A DNA stretch of 64,000 nt from Sphingobacterium litopenaei (GCF_014692495.1 NZ_JACOIJ010000003.1:124001-188000); one strand, 5' to 3'. Positions 8,009 to 17,421 are shown, numbered from the stretch's first letter. The notes: generated by a model from the letters alone, not told the origin. Made by a program: numbers and translations.

Positions 8009-8170
8009 TATGAAAATGTACAAAAAGAAATTTGCAGTATTCCTGATTTTGGTCATACCCTCCCTATAATTAAGGGACTGGTGGGCCAAAATATACTACG
8101 ATGCTGTATGAGGTAACAGATATCTATCATAAAATATGACCTCGATTATTTTATTTTTAAAAAAAAGATT

Positions 8171-8533
8171 ATGAAAAATTTAAAGAATATAGGGTTACGT
8201 GCCCTTTCATTTATTGCGTTAATTGCTGGAAGTTATTTCGCTGTACAGGCAATGCATAGCGCTAAAGTTAAAGACATCAGTAAAACAAGCTTAGCATCAC
8301 AGACTTGGTACTATCAATTAAACAGTACTAATCCTTCAGATGTAAATAATCCTGCAAATTATGCCCTAACTAAACCAACCCCCAGTATTAGTTGTGGAAC
8401 AGGTACAGTAATGTGTAGTATTCAAGACGAACCGAGTACTTCGAACCCTAGCCAACCCGCATTTACACATGGAAATGTTGCTGACAATGAGTTAGACTAT
8501 GAGGCAAACAAAAGACCTCCATTCACGCCATAA
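8171..8533 (+). CDS. DUF6520-like secreted peptide
   Basis: This 120-residue protein has a basic start and a hydrophobic signal segment (residues 1-27, ending in AVQAM). A short polar body follows: TWYYQLNST, then PANYALTKPTPS and a two-cysteine motif, CGTGTVMCSIQ. This order (W-Y-x-L, N-Y, C-x6-C) matches what I recall of the small Bacteroidota DUF6520 proteins. They are exported, have no known function, and are often near SusC/SusD loci. It is convergent with the susD gene and separated from it by a strong hairpin. The tail is acidic and proline-rich. Confidence 0.75.
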   Translation: MKNLKNIGLRALSFIALIAGSYFAVQAMHSAKVKDISKTSLASQTWYYQLNSTNPSDVNNPANYALTKPTPSISCGTGTVMCSIQDEPSTSNPSQPAFTHGNVADNELDYEANKRPPFTP

Positions 8534-8552
8534 TTATTGAAATTATAAAATA

Positions 8553-8586
8553 GCGTTTTGTTGTAAACTAATTTACAACAAAACGC
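8553..8586. terminator. Bidirectional terminator between convergent genes
   Basis: A perfect 15-bp stem (GCGTTTTGTTGTAAA, 8553-8567, complement 8572-8586) with a 4-nt loop lies in the 58-bp gap between the DUF6520-like gene and susD. Confidence 0.9.
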
Positions 8587-8591
8587 CTCTT

Positions 8592-9950
8592 TTATCTAGG
8601 ATTTTGAGGTATTCCAGTTATTTGGATAATCTCCTCAGGAATTGGAAGAGCATATTTATTGTCATTAACACTTAATACATACTCCGAGCCATTTAATAAC
8701 CTTTTTAATACAATCTGACTATCTTCAAATTTATTCAATCGCTTTATATCAATCCATCGCGAATCTCTCATAATAAATTCTTTACGTCTTTCGGACAAGG
8801 TCAGTTGCAAAGCTGATTTACTGTCGTTATCTTGAACGGTAGGAATATTTGCATTCGAATAGCGCATCTTCAACACTTCATTTAGATAACGTAAACCATC
8901 GGAAACTTGACCAAGTCGAATTAATGACTCGGCAACATTGAAATAAGCATCTGTGGTTGCAAGTCCCATAAATAAACCATTAGCCCCCAAGTAGGAGCCT
9001 CTAAAATAAATCGAGCCATCTGTATTTGATCCAAAAAACAAAGACTTTCTAAAGTCATACGGGCTATAAGATGTATATAAGTTAAGATCTATCTTGCTAT
9101 ACCAATAGCCAATAAGATTATTAACCCCTCCAGCGATGAAAGCTACCTCTCTATTATTCATTTCAAAAGGAAAACTATTTGAACCATTATACATTGTATA
9201 ATCTATTAGCCTGTCATCAATAGATAAAGCCTCCTGACCATAGCGAGCTGCCATTTGAAAATCCTGCATAATCAATGAGGTCCACGACAGCAATAAAAGA
9301 GCGGCATGTCTAGAAGGTTCATGTTGATTAGTTGAGCGCTCATTAAGTAGATCTTTTGCTGCAATCAAATCCTCGCAAATTTGATGATAACATGTATTCA
9401 CCGATGCCCTAGTCGTTGGCTGATTAAAATCGTCCGATAGGCGCAATGGGATGCCTAAATCTGATTCAGCAGTATTCAAATCGTATGTTTTAGAAAATAA
9501 GGTGACCAACTTAAAGAAGCTATAAGCCCTAAAAAACAATGCTCTACCTTTCAGATTACGAAACAAACTATTTTGAGATACTTCCAAATGAGACATTAAT
9601 TCCAAATTAGATAAAACGAAATTCGCGTAGTACACCACTCGGTAATAATCCATCCAAGGATTACTCGATGATTGATAAAAAATCTCATTACCCCAGGTAT
9701 ACATATCACGTTCACCTTGATCCAAACTTTTCCAGACATTATAATCTACGTAATAATTATCTGCGGACGCTTCTCCAATCCCCATCGTATAGTAGTTCAT
9801 AACACTCGTATTATTCATTACGGCATCCAGATCATTCAAAGTCGTAGCGACCTTCAACTTAGCATCAGGTTTCAACTCTAAAAACTGCTCACAGCTCGTA
9901 AGCTGCGTAACTATCAAAACAATTAATGCTATATTTAATAATTTTTTCAT
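8592..9950 (-). CDS. RagB/SusD-family outer-membrane nutrient-binding lipoprotein
   Basis: This 452-residue protein has a lipoprotein signal with Cys20 in QLTSC, followed by EQFLELKPD, the standard SusD start. TPR-like helices (DYYRVVYYANFVLSNLE, then KGRALFFRAYSFFKLVTLF) and the C-terminal ERRKEFIMRDSRWIDIKRL box are SusD hallmarks. It should sit on the cell surface as a lid on the SusC barrel encoded just upstream (10-bp gap). The substrate is not evident: no glycoside hydrolase or peptidase lies next to it. The TlpA-like thioredoxin in the same operon is an unusual companion. Confidence 0.95.
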   Translation of the reverse strand: MKKLLNIALIVLIVTQLTSCEQFLELKPDAKLKVATTLNDLDAVMNNTSVMNYYTMGIGEASADNYYVDYNVWKSLDQGERDMYTWGNEIFYQSSSNPWMDYYRVVYYANFVLSNLELMSHLEVSQNSLFRNLKGRALFFRAYSFFKLVTLFSKTYDLNTAESDLGIPLRLSDDFNQPTTRASVNTCYHQICEDLIAAKDLLNERSTNQHEPSRHAALLLLSWTSLIMQDFQMAARYGQEALSIDDRLIDYTMYNGSNSFPFEMNNREVAFIAGGVNNLIGYWYSKIDLNLYTSYSPYDFRKSLFFGSNTDGSIYFRGSYLGANGLFMGLATTDAYFNVAESLIRLGQVSDGLRYLNEVLKMRYSNANIPTVQDNDSKSALQLTLSERRKEFIMRDSRWIDIKRLNKFEDSQIVLKRLLNGSEYVLSVNDNKYALPIPEEIIQITGIPQNPR

Positions 9951-9960
9951 GTCTTTCTAA

Positions 9961-12900
9961 TTAAAAATCAATCCTTATTCCCAGTGCATATTGTTTTCCT
10001 ACAGGATACATATTAGGATAATCGGGATCTATATCATATGAATTGCTTTTCCATAATATCCCCAAATTTGTAGCCGATACATAGATACGTCCTTTAATAG
10101 TGTTCCGCATTTGCCAATCATAACCAAGTATCATATTTTGAATACGTATATGATCTGCCTTTAATATTAAGATATCCGAATTTTCATAAAAATGGTTTCT
10201 ATTACTATTAACTGGATAAACGTATGCTGGAACGTCAGTTCTATTTTCGTCACCTGACTGCTGCCATCTCTTTTCAAAATCTCCACTCCCAATACCTAAT
10301 GCGTTCATTGTAGTTAACTCATTGTACCGAACAGACTCTCTTTTGAATACATGTCCAAACTTATAGGATAAACCGACCATCATATCAAATTTCCCAATGC
10401 GAAATAAGGGATTGAAATATCCTGAATAGCGAGGTAAAGCTGATCCACTATAGTGTAAAGTACTTTTATCCTGCGTACGTATTGCATTATAATCCTTTGA
10501 CTTTTCTCCATCAATCTCTCCCAATGGATCACCAAACTCGTCTAGACCTCTCCATTTGTAGCTCATAAAGGAATAAACTGGATAGCCTATCAATCCATTG
10601 ACAGATGTCCCATTACTTATTGACTCATAAGCTAACTTAGCACTGATGTAATACTTCGACACTTCGCTATGATTCACATTTAATAAAAATTGTGGTTGAA
10701 TCGTAATTCTTCTGCCCAAATTGAAAAATCCTGAAAGCTCCAACTCAACACCTCTGCCCTTCATGTCCGCAACATTTCGCATGATACCCTTACTTGGTAC
10801 AGCAGTATAGTCTATTGGAGCTACACCGAACAAATCTTCGCCACGCTTACTATACAACTCAACTCTTCCTTGTATATGCCTATTAAGCATTGAGAAATTT
10901 GTCCCCAAATTCCACATTTTGTTTTTCTCCCAACGTAATGAGGGATTCATAAATTGATTGATAAATGCCTTTGGAAAATTCGTATAGCTATCCGTATTCT
11001 GGTAACGAATAGTAGTAACTGCCGATTGGCTCTGATTTACATTACCACTAACTCCATAAGATAAACGTAAACTCAAATCATCAATCCATGACAAAAAATG
11101 CTGACTTTGGCGAATGATATTCCAACGTCCTGCTATAGACCAAAGAGGTTGCCATTTATCATTTGTTTTTACGCCAAATAAATTTGATGCATCTCGACGT
11201 AAACTTCCCGAAATGACATACTTTTCCTTAATACTGAAAGCTGCATTCACATATTGAGAAACAAAACGATTCGTATACATGGATCTATCATCAATAAATG
11301 GTACATAGATATTTCCATTTGTAATGAGATGTTTATATGCATTGATATAGTCTACCTTGCCGATCGAATAGTTTTCTTCATCAAATCCATAATAACGATT
11401 GACATTCTGATCTTTAAGCTGCTGACGTATTTCCATCCCAAACAAGGCGTGAAGCATAAAATGACTCCATTGCTTATCATACTCTCCACCAAACCTAAAA
11501 TTATGAACACTTGATGAGTTTACTAATTGATCCATGATGCCTCCTTTTGGAATGCCGAATTGCACCTGGTTCTTTGTAAAATCTAGTTTTGCATACCTAT
11601 TTATCAAATCTCTTACAAAAAAACTTTCTTCAGTAGATAGATTGTTACTTTTCAATTGAACTTGCTCATATCGATAGGACATTGACATCTTTAAGGCATT
11701 CCATACATTATAGTCTAGCTTAGATGACAGAAGCACAGCATGTTGTTGATGTATAAACTGCGTATGCTTATAATCTGTTAAGGGATAAAAATTCCAATCC
11801 ATCAATAGACCTGCACCCAGTGTATCGACAAATCCTGTTCGATATGGAGCATAGCCCAAAGCATCACCATGATCATTAACTAACATCATATATGGTCTTC
11901 TCCCTATAGGACTATATGCTGTTCTTCCAGATTGCTCTCGTCCATTAGTATAATTCAAATCTGTGGACAGTTTAATCTTTGAGCTAATCTGTAATCCAAA
12001 ATTACTACGTAATAAAATTTTCTGATCACGACCATCCAGCAGATCTATATTACTATCGTGTCTTCCTGAAAGCAAAAAACTAAACTTATTGTTGGCTCCA
12101 TCTATAGAAAAATTATAATTGCTATTTATCGCATTGCGGTACATGTATTTCAGATAATCACTTCTCACATCGTTTTCACGCATTGCATCAATTTGGGATT
12201 TTAATTGCTCCGGATCACCTTTGTTGTCTCTAATAGCAATAAGTGCTTCCACTACTGGAGATAGATAAGGCCGTAAGGTTGACTTTTCAGCACTGCTGTA
12301 AGCTCCTTTTTCAAATAAATATGTCTCTAGGTCGATGACACTACTTGCGCTGATCTGATTGACTCCATATAGATCAGGTTTAGTCTGCAATTGTACTGCT
12401 GAAGATAGATTAATATGACCTTTACTCTGAGTGGATGCCTTTTTGGTAGTGATCACAATCACACCATTGCCTGCTCGTGCACCCCAAATTGCTGTTGCAG
12501 CAGCATCCTTAAGAATACTAATATTTGCGACATCTTCCGCATTGATATTATTTAGATCACCGTCATAAGGAAAATCATCAAGTACAATCAATGGTAAATT
12601 GCTATTATTAATACTACTAAGTCCTCTTAAAGTCATCGAGGCTTTACTATTGTTTTTGGTAAAAAGTAAGGCTGAATTTCCTTCAAGACGATCTAAAATA
12701 TTACTAGAATATATGTTTTTAATATTTTTCATATTGACCTTTTCAAAAGCACCTGTAGCCTGCGTAAGATTTATCTTTTGATACCCCGTATACACATCTA
12801 CCTCTTCAATTAAATGAGCTATAGGAAGTAATACAATAGTAGAGGAATTTAATATTTCTTTTACCCCGATTCGCTTATTTTCATATCCAATATGTGTTAT

Positions 12901-13101
12901 TTCAATTGTATCCCCTACGTTGGCAACAATATCTACAACTCCATCTTTATCACTTGTATAATGAGCTCCTTTAACTATCAATGTAGAATTAGATATTCTT
13001 TTTTGGCTAATACTATCTTTGATTACTATACGTCTATTCAACTCCTGACCATATATATACGTGCTGATCATTAATAAAAATAAACTCAATACCACTTTCA
13101 T
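9961..13101 (-). CDS. SusC/RagA-family TonB-linked outer-membrane transporter
   Basis: This 1046-residue TonB-dependent transporter has a signal peptide (1-18) and a carboxypeptidase-regulatory-like domain (about 22-95, KRISNSTLIVKGAHYTSDKDG). The plug has the SusC signature LRGLSSINNSNLPLIVLDD and KDAAATAIWGARAGNGVI. A large beta-barrel follows and ends in an aromatic-type terminus (ALGIRIDF). It imports a substrate across the outer membrane with TonB energy, paired with the adjacent SusD lipoprotein. It overlaps the TlpA-like gene upstream by 4 bp (ATGA), so translation is coupled. The length is normal for the family. Confidence 0.96.
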   Translation of the reverse strand: MKVVLSLFLLMISTYIYGQELNRRIVIKDSISQKRISNSTLIVKGAHYTSDKDGVVDIVANVGDTIEITHIGYENKRIGVKEILNSSTIVLLPIAHLIEEVDVYTGYQKINLTQATGAFEKVNMKNIKNIYSSNILDRLEGNSALLFTKNNSKASMTLRGLSSINNSNLPLIVLDDFPYDGDLNNINAEDVANISILKDAAATAIWGARAGNGVIVITTKKASTQSKGHINLSSAVQLQTKPDLYGVNQISASSVIDLETYLFEKGAYSSAEKSTLRPYLSPVVEALIAIRDNKGDPEQLKSQIDAMRENDVRSDYLKYMYRNAINSNYNFSIDGANNKFSFLLSGRHDSNIDLLDGRDQKILLRSNFGLQISSKIKLSTDLNYTNGREQSGRTAYSPIGRRPYMMLVNDHGDALGYAPYRTGFVDTLGAGLLMDWNFYPLTDYKHTQFIHQQHAVLLSSKLDYNVWNALKMSMSYRYEQVQLKSNNLSTEESFFVRDLINRYAKLDFTKNQVQFGIPKGGIMDQLVNSSSVHNFRFGGEYDKQWSHFMLHALFGMEIRQQLKDQNVNRYYGFDEENYSIGKVDYINAYKHLITNGNIYVPFIDDRSMYTNRFVSQYVNAAFSIKEKYVISGSLRRDASNLFGVKTNDKWQPLWSIAGRWNIIRQSQHFLSWIDDLSLRLSYGVSGNVNQSQSAVTTIRYQNTDSYTNFPKAFINQFMNPSLRWEKNKMWNLGTNFSMLNRHIQGRVELYSKRGEDLFGVAPIDYTAVPSKGIMRNVADMKGRGVELELSGFFNLGRRITIQPQFLLNVNHSEVSKYYISAKLAYESISNGTSVNGLIGYPVYSFMSYKWRGLDEFGDPLGEIDGEKSKDYNAIRTQDKSTLHYSGSALPRYSGYFNPLFRIGKFDMMVGLSYKFGHVFKRESVRYNELTTMNALGIGSGDFEKRWQQSGDENRTDVPAYVYPVNSNRNHFYENSDILILKADHIRIQNMILGYDWQMRNTIKGRIYVSATNLGILWKSNSYDIDPDYPNMYPVGKQYALGIRIDF

Positions 13102-14687
13102 AACAATTCCTCCTCTCTAACTCTAATAATGGAAATCACCTTCGGCTGTTTACGCAATTGATAACCTTGCTTAACTAAGGAATTTTCTAAATATGTTAAA
13201 TCTGGTAACTTCTGCAGGTCGATATTAATGATTAACTGAGACTCTAGGCTATCATCAAGAATAAAAATGGGTTGTCGAGGCTGATCTATAGTTTGATGAT
13301 TTAGTCTTTTCAAAAGATCTTTAAAACTTACAGTAAAGTCGTTCTTATTCACATTGGTAGATTTAGAATGCGCATTTGAAATAACATAACAATCAATCAA
13401 AGTATCCACAACTTCCATACTATATCCATTTCCTAATAACAAATAATCTAAAGCAAGCTTATTGAACCTTACTCGTGGAATATCGCTTGTTGCAATGAAT
13501 TCTATACCCACACCATATTCATACACCCATTTGGAATAGTCATTGTTATCCCCATTGGAAAGATGGTCTACTTTTATTTTATGATCAAAATCTAGAAATA
13601 TTCGATTTCTCCAATTATCTTCTAACAACAAATACATTGATTCAAGCAAACCCTTATTGATTATTAATAAGCGTTGTACACTATCATGATGTGTGTAGCT
13701 CCCTAAGCCACCAAGCCCACGAATAGGCTTTAGTAATGTTGCACTGACCCTTTGGGCATTTTTCATCTGTGCATTGGATTGTTCCTTAATTGCTATGTGT
13801 TTATCAAAATCCAAGATATCCACTTTATGAATAATAGATGTGGATGTTTTTTTCATTATACGACTTAAAGCATCTGCCTTTAGAATCTCAGAATCAGTGA
13901 TGGCCAATACTTTCCCTTCTTTAATCAAAATAACATGCGGAATTAGTCGATAAGGAAAATATCGAGACAACACATTGTCGGATATAATACTCGGAAAGAA
14001 ATGCTTCGATTTTTGTTCAAAAGATTTAATCTCATCTTCCTCTTGATAGGTAACTCCTTGAAAGAAAACATCGATATCAGACGATGAAGAAGATTGTAAA
14101 AAATTGCTGATAGATCCAATACAACCTCCACACCAGGTCGCCCAAAAGTCCAAGATGATTAATTTCTTGTCTTTATAATCGCTCAGTCTGATTGTTTTAT
14201 TTCCAGCAGGATGATTAACAACTTGCAGTGGTAAATGCCACAGCGCCTCAGGTATGTTATCTCCAATATTTAGTGGCCTTATTTCCTCTTTTTGTAAAAA
14301 GCCCTGATGTGGGGCTGAATAAAGTAATGAATTACAACAAATCGTAAAAAAACTTATAAGAAAAAGAGTTCCTAACTTATTATACTTTTCCTTTTTTAAA
14401 CAATTTCTTTTAAGTGTTTTATTAAAAAGTTCATTGTTACTTTCTCTAGTATTATCTTCACGATTTACTAAACTTTGTACTGTTGTCGCATATTTATTAT
14501 GTAACTGATATTCATAAATCAAGGATGACAAGTATGCTGCGTAGCTTTCCCTATTTTCTGATGTCAATACGTTTCTTTCTTGTTTTGCCTCTCCAGAAAC
14601 AATGGTCTTGTCTTTAAATAAGAAATTATTGGGTTTTGGTTTCTTCAATATTGACAGTCCTCTTCCCTCTCGATAAAAATTCTTCAT
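13098..14687 (-). CDS. Membrane-anchored TlpA-like thioredoxin protein with long N-terminal extension
   Basis: This 529-residue protein has about 105 charged, apparently cytoplasmic residues and one membrane segment (about 105-123). A TlpA/ResA-type thioredoxin domain follows (IILDFWATWCGGCIGSI, redox motif CGGC at 186-189, and cis-proline region YRLIPHVILIKEG). A C-terminal region of about 230 residues is of uncertain fold. No other methionine codon in the first 250 residues looks like a better start, so the long N-terminus seems real. It overlaps susC by 4 bp and so heads the tlpA-susC-susD operon. The domain would reduce disulfides in the periplasm; why a nutrient importer needs this is not known. 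Confidence 0.8.
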   Translation of the reverse strand: MKNFYREGRGLSILKKPKPNNFLFKDKTIVSGEAKQERNVLTSENRESYAAYLSSLIYEYQLHNKYATTVQSLVNREDNTRESNNELFNKTLKRNCLKKEKYNKLGTLFLISFFTICCNSLLYSAPHQGFLQKEEIRPLNIGDNIPEALWHLPLQVVNHPAGNKTIRLSDYKDKKLIILDFWATWCGGCIGSISNFLQSSSSSDIDVFFQGVTYQEEDEIKSFEQKSKHFFPSIISDNVLSRYFPYRLIPHVILIKEGKVLAITDSEILKADALSRIMKKTSTSIIHKVDILDFDKHIAIKEQSNAQMKNAQRVSATLLKPIRGLGGLGSYTHHDSVQRLLIINKGLLESMYLLLEDNWRNRIFLDFDHKIKVDHLSNGDNNDYSKWVYEYGVGIEFIATSDIPRVRFNKLALDYLLLGNGYSMEVVDTLIDCYVISNAHSKSTNVNKNDFTVSFKDLLKRLNHQTIDQPRQPIFILDDSLESQLIINIDLQKLPDLTYLENSLVKQGYQLRKQPKVISIIRVREEELL

Positions 14688-15224
14688 TTTTCAAGTGAAT
14701 TATAATTGGTTATGTCCTAAGTTGGTGGGTATGATAGTAGATATATCTGAAATATCCACTACTTAACTTAACACCAATAGAAACAGAATAAGGTAATTTA
14801 AATATAAGCCGACTCTGTATACAGCATATTGCATTACAATATGATTCAAATCACTTGTAAGAATAATTAAGGAGTAGTATATTTAGAGTGCGAACAATAA
14901 AGTATAAAACCGATTATTACATCTTGCTAGGTAGTGCTATATAGTACAGTAGTCGGCTACAGATAACAAAAAGTTAAATAAGCCTATTCATTTATAGAAT
15001 ATGGCTCTATCTTCTTTTGACTCTGTGTATTTTAAATCATCATTACTCTGGTGATCGTTTGATGTTCTTATATAAAAGATTAGAGTAACTCCATTGTTGA
15101 TCTGGTATCAACAGCATGGATGTAGTGGTAATTGATCTCGTTCTCATAATTTATTATTTATAAAAGTTTATGATAACGATGGTACTCTAAAAGCAAAAGG
15201 TAAGCTGTATTGGGTGGTATAACC

Positions 15225-15321
15225 AATATGGCGAACTTCAATGCTTTTGAACGCGGTACGACCAAGCACCTATAATCCAAGGATTATATCCACAAAAGAC
15301 TTACATGAAGTTCGCCATATT
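15225..15321. repeat. 16-bp perfect inverted repeat enclosing a second palindrome
   Basis: AATATGGCGAACTTCA (15225-15240) is exactly complementary to TGAAGTTCGCCATATT (15306-15321). Between them, TATAATCC-AA-GGATTATA (15271-15288) is a second perfect palindrome. The arrangement could extrude as a cruciform, act as paired operators, or be a decayed mini-element. Confidence 0.75.
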
Positions 15322-15426
15322 AGACTTTATAAACGAAGATATAAAAATCTAATATAAATGGCGAACCCACGGTTACCTCATGTGGAATTTTGGTCGTTTT
15401 CGTTCATGAGTAACACCGTTACGGAA

Positions 15427-15441
15427 AGAAACATAGTTTCT
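15427..15441. repeat. Palindrome AGAAAC-ATA-GTTTCT
   Basis: A perfect 6-bp inverted repeat with a 3-nt centre, flanked by ACGG (15421) and CCGT (15446), which extend it as an interrupted stem. It is about 90 bp upstream of the HTH gene start. Confidence 0.5.
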
Positions 15442-15494
15442 AAAACCGTTCCGCTATTAATTGATATACAAATATATAAAAATAATACAAACTA

Positions 15495-15508
15495 TTCGCT
15501 ATAGCGAA
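15495..15508. promoter_or_regulatory. Candidate operator TTCGCTATAGCGAA
   Basis: A perfect 14-bp palindrome lies 20 bp before the ATG of the small HTH gene. The GCGAA half-site recurs at 15231, 15310 (inverted) and 15361. The position suits autoregulation by the HTH protein; this is inference. Confidence 0.5.
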
Positions 15509-15528
15509 CGATTTTTTTTAATAAAAAT

Positions 15529-15801
15529 ATGACTTACATAGAAGACAAAAATGAGCTTAATAAAAAGATATGTGAATTTATAAAAGCACGCTTTTTTTCC
15601 CCATATAAATTAAATGGAGAAGAAACCAGTCTAAATAAATACGCTAAAGCGTGTAACTTGTCTTCATCCACAATTTCAAAAATAAAAGATGCAGAAGGTT
15701 ATAACATACCAATTTCAACTATTTATGCTATTTGTAATGTTGAAAATCTGTCACTTAATTTATTTTTTGAAGAATTTGAAAATCAAATGAAGAAATCGTG
15801 A
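15529..15801 (+). CDS. Small XRE-like helix-turn-helix protein
   Basis: This 90-residue protein has a helix-turn-helix at about residues 33-75 (SLNKYAKACNLSSSTISKIK, then ISTIYAICNVENLSLNLFF), typical of Cro/CI-like regulators. No sensor domain is present. It lies just outside the left boundary of the integrated element and is convergent with the ancestral end of mnmE. A run of palindromes sits upstream. It could be a chromosomal regulator or a leftover of an earlier insertion; the sequence does not decide. Confidence 0.8.
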   Translation: MTYIEDKNELNKKICEFIKARFFSPYKLNGEETSLNKYAKACNLSSSTISKIKDAEGYNIPISTIYAICNVENLSLNLFFEEFENQMKKS

Positions 15802-15924
15802 TATTTATTGATTTTAGATTTATGACCTAAGTAAGCCTTGTAAGAAAATAATAGGTAAAATGTCTGAATGGTTTATTATGAATTTTTATCTGTTTTAGTT
15901 AATACAAAATATAAGTCTACGGAT

Positions 15925-15942
15925 TTATTTGCCGATACAAAA
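15925..15942 (-). pseudogene. mnmE: Displaced native 3' end of mnmE (attL)
   Basis: Read on the minus strand these 18 bases are TTT TGT ATC GGC AAA TAA, encoding F-C-I-G-K-stop, the conserved MnmE C-terminus. The intact mnmE at the other end of the element encodes the same peptide with different codons (GGG AAG TAG). An 11-bp direct repeat, CCGATACAAAA, is shared (15932-15942 and 35162-35172). This marks the left attachment site left behind when the element integrated into mnmE. Confidence 0.9.
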
Positions 15943-16001
15943 AGTAAAATTAGAAAATATAAACTTGATTATCAATAAGTTAAATAAAATTAAGATGTAA
16001 A

Positions 16002-16011
16002 AAAGGTGTAC
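16002..16011 (+). repeat. Left-end copy of AAAGGTGTAC
   Basis: The same 10-mer forms the palindromes upstream of the integrase near the other end (35005-35028). Occurrence about 60 bp inside the left terminus and about 150 bp inside the right terminus fits a recombinase or excisionase binding site. Confidence 0.45.
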
Positions 16012-16145
16012 GACAGCTAAATGCTCGGACAATATATATTCAACTATTGTCTAAAATTTACATCAGTTGTAATTTCACCTATAATATCACCTTAATAGCT
16101 AAGACTACTCACACATATAACTCTTGAAAAGTTTTGAAAAACACG

Positions 16146-16168
16146 TGACTACGTGACTACATGACTAC
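16146..16168 (-). repeat. Three TGACTAC units with 8-bp period
   Basis: Units start at 16146, 16154 and 16162. The same word in inverse (GTAGTCA, again 8-bp period) lies at 31207-31221 and 31294-31308. They look like iterons or regulator sites of the element. Confidence 0.6.
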
Positions 16169-16243
16169 AGAATGAAAGGCAAAGACGCTTAACGGTTGAA
16201 AATCAATGTTATACAAAACATAAACTGAATATTATATTTAAAA

Positions 16244-16279
16244 TTTACTGACTACAAAACAGCATTTGTAGTCAGTAAA
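16244..16279 (-). terminator. Hairpin after the Fic gene
   Basis: A perfect 15-bp stem (TTTACTGACTACAAA, 16244-16258, complement 16265-16279) with a 6-nt loop lies just beyond the Fic stop. A T/A-rich tail follows on the minus strand. Both arms contain the element's repeat word TGACTAC. Confidence 0.8.
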
Positions 16280-16283
16280 ATTT

Positions 16284-17378
16284 TTACCAGTTTAATTCGT
16301 AGTTTGTACTTCTTCCACCTGACTCAGCTTTAAGTAAAATCTCTTTATTCACCAAATCAGTAATATCACGTAATGCGGTATCACCAGATACTTTTGTCAT
16401 CTTAGCCCATTTTGAAGAAGTAAGATGTCCTTCAAAATTATCCATCAATTTATTAAGCATAATACGTTGTCTTTCGTTACTAATTTTTGAACCATTATAA
16501 ATCCAAAATTGATGTTTCTTAACAACCTTATCGATTATAACGCTTGATGAAATTATAGCTTCTTTTAAACAGGATAAAAACCAAATAATCCAATTTGTTA
16601 TATCAGAATCTCCTTTTTGAGTTTTTTCCAAAATCTCATAATATGCTTTGCGTTCATTACGGATTTGAGCTGACGTACTATAAAAGCGTTGATTGACACC
16701 ATCAGCTTTAGATAGTTGCATATCTGTCAAAGCACGAGCAATACGTCCATTACCATCATCAAAAGGATGTATAGTTACAAACCATAAGTGCGTAATAGCT
16801 GCTTTTAGTACAGGATCTATATTAGTAGTGGTATTGAACCATTCAATAAGTTTATCCATATCAACCTCTAATCGATCAGCCTTAGGAGCTTCAAAGTGAA
16901 CTACCTCTCTCCCAAATCCTCCTGACACAACTTGCATATCTCCAGTGCGCCACTTACCCACCTCGATCTTATACAATCCCGAACGTCCAACAGGAAACAA
17001 AGAAGAATGCCAACCAAATAATCTATCAGCAGTCAACGTCTTATTAGGATTTTGAGTAGCATCTAACATCATTTCTACTACTCCATCTATATGACGATCT
17101 GAATTTACACTTCCTAAATTATCTAACCCTAAACGATTAACTATTGAAGACCTAACTTGTTCAGGATTTAATATCTCTCCTTCAATTTCTGAACTTTTTA
17201 CTACATCTTGGATAAGTGTTTCTAAGTTGGCTTCGTCTTTTAACTCAAACCCTAGTAACTCTACTTTTCCAATAAGTTTCCCTTGAAGATGACGAACCTC
17301 ACTTAAAAGATTAAGTATTTTATCGTCTTCCCATTGAAAATTTGTCCAATTATTTCGTTCGTGTATATAGACTGACAT
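16284..17378 (-). CDS. Fic-family protein (DUF4172-type, class II) with C-terminal winged helix
   Basis: This 364-residue Fic protein carries the full active-site loop HPFDDGNGR (204-212). An N-terminal inhibitory motif fits (S/T)xxxE(G/N): SSEIEG at residues 62-67, defining a self-inhibited class II Fic. The N-terminal domain looks like Fic_N/DUF4172 and the last 60 residues like a winged helix (KWAKMTKVSGDTALRDITDL). Fic enzymes usually transfer AMP to a target hydroxyl; the target is unknown. It has its own terminator and lies downstream of the restriction operon terminator, so it is probably a separate unit in the element's defence cargo. Confidence 0.9.
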   Translation of the reverse strand: MSVYIHERNNWTNFQWEDDKILNLLSEVRHLQGKLIGKVELLGFELKDEANLETLIQDVVKSSEIEGEILNPEQVRSSIVNRLGLDNLGSVNSDRHIDGVVEMMLDATQNPNKTLTADRLFGWHSSLFPVGRSGLYKIEVGKWRTGDMQVVSGGFGREVVHFEAPKADRLEVDMDKLIEWFNTTTNIDPVLKAAITHLWFVTIHPFDDGNGRIARALTDMQLSKADGVNQRFYSTSAQIRNERKAYYEILEKTQKGDSDITNWIIWFLSCLKEAIISSSVIIDKVVKKHQFWIYNGSKISNERQRIMLNKLMDNFEGHLTSSKWAKMTKVSGDTALRDITDLVNKEILLKAESGGRSTNYELNW

Positions 17379-17421
17379 TTTACTAGATTTATGCAGTAAA
17401 TATAAGAATTATTTGACGCAA

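Larger units (their letters stand above)
14688..15528. other. Gene-poor 840-bp region with palindromes
   Basis: No frame longer than about 20 codons with coding character was found. The left part must contain the promoter of the leftward tlpA-susC-susD operon. The right part is dominated by inverted repeats (15225-15321, 15427-15441 and 15495-15508) that share a GCGAAC/GTTCGC word, also seen at 15361. It may be a control region for the HTH gene at 15529 or the remnant of a mobile element. Confidence 0.5.
15802..16283. other. Left junction region of the integrated element
   Basis: No gene is seen. It contains the displaced 3' end of mnmE with the 11-bp attachment core (15925-15942) and a copy of AAAGGTGTAC at 16002-16011 that also occurs at the right end. 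Three TGACTAC units with 8-bp period lie at 16146-16168, and the Fic terminator hairpin is at 16244-16279. Confidence 0.6.

Noticed and set aside
8010..8069. 19-codon frame starting MKMYKKKFAVFLILV
   Set aside because: It looks like a signal-peptide start but stops after 19 residues; possibly a decayed gene, not supportable as a CDS.
15529..15801. HTH gene as part of the integrated element
   Set aside because: It lies outside the left copy of the 11-bp mnmE repeat, so the element boundary excludes it.
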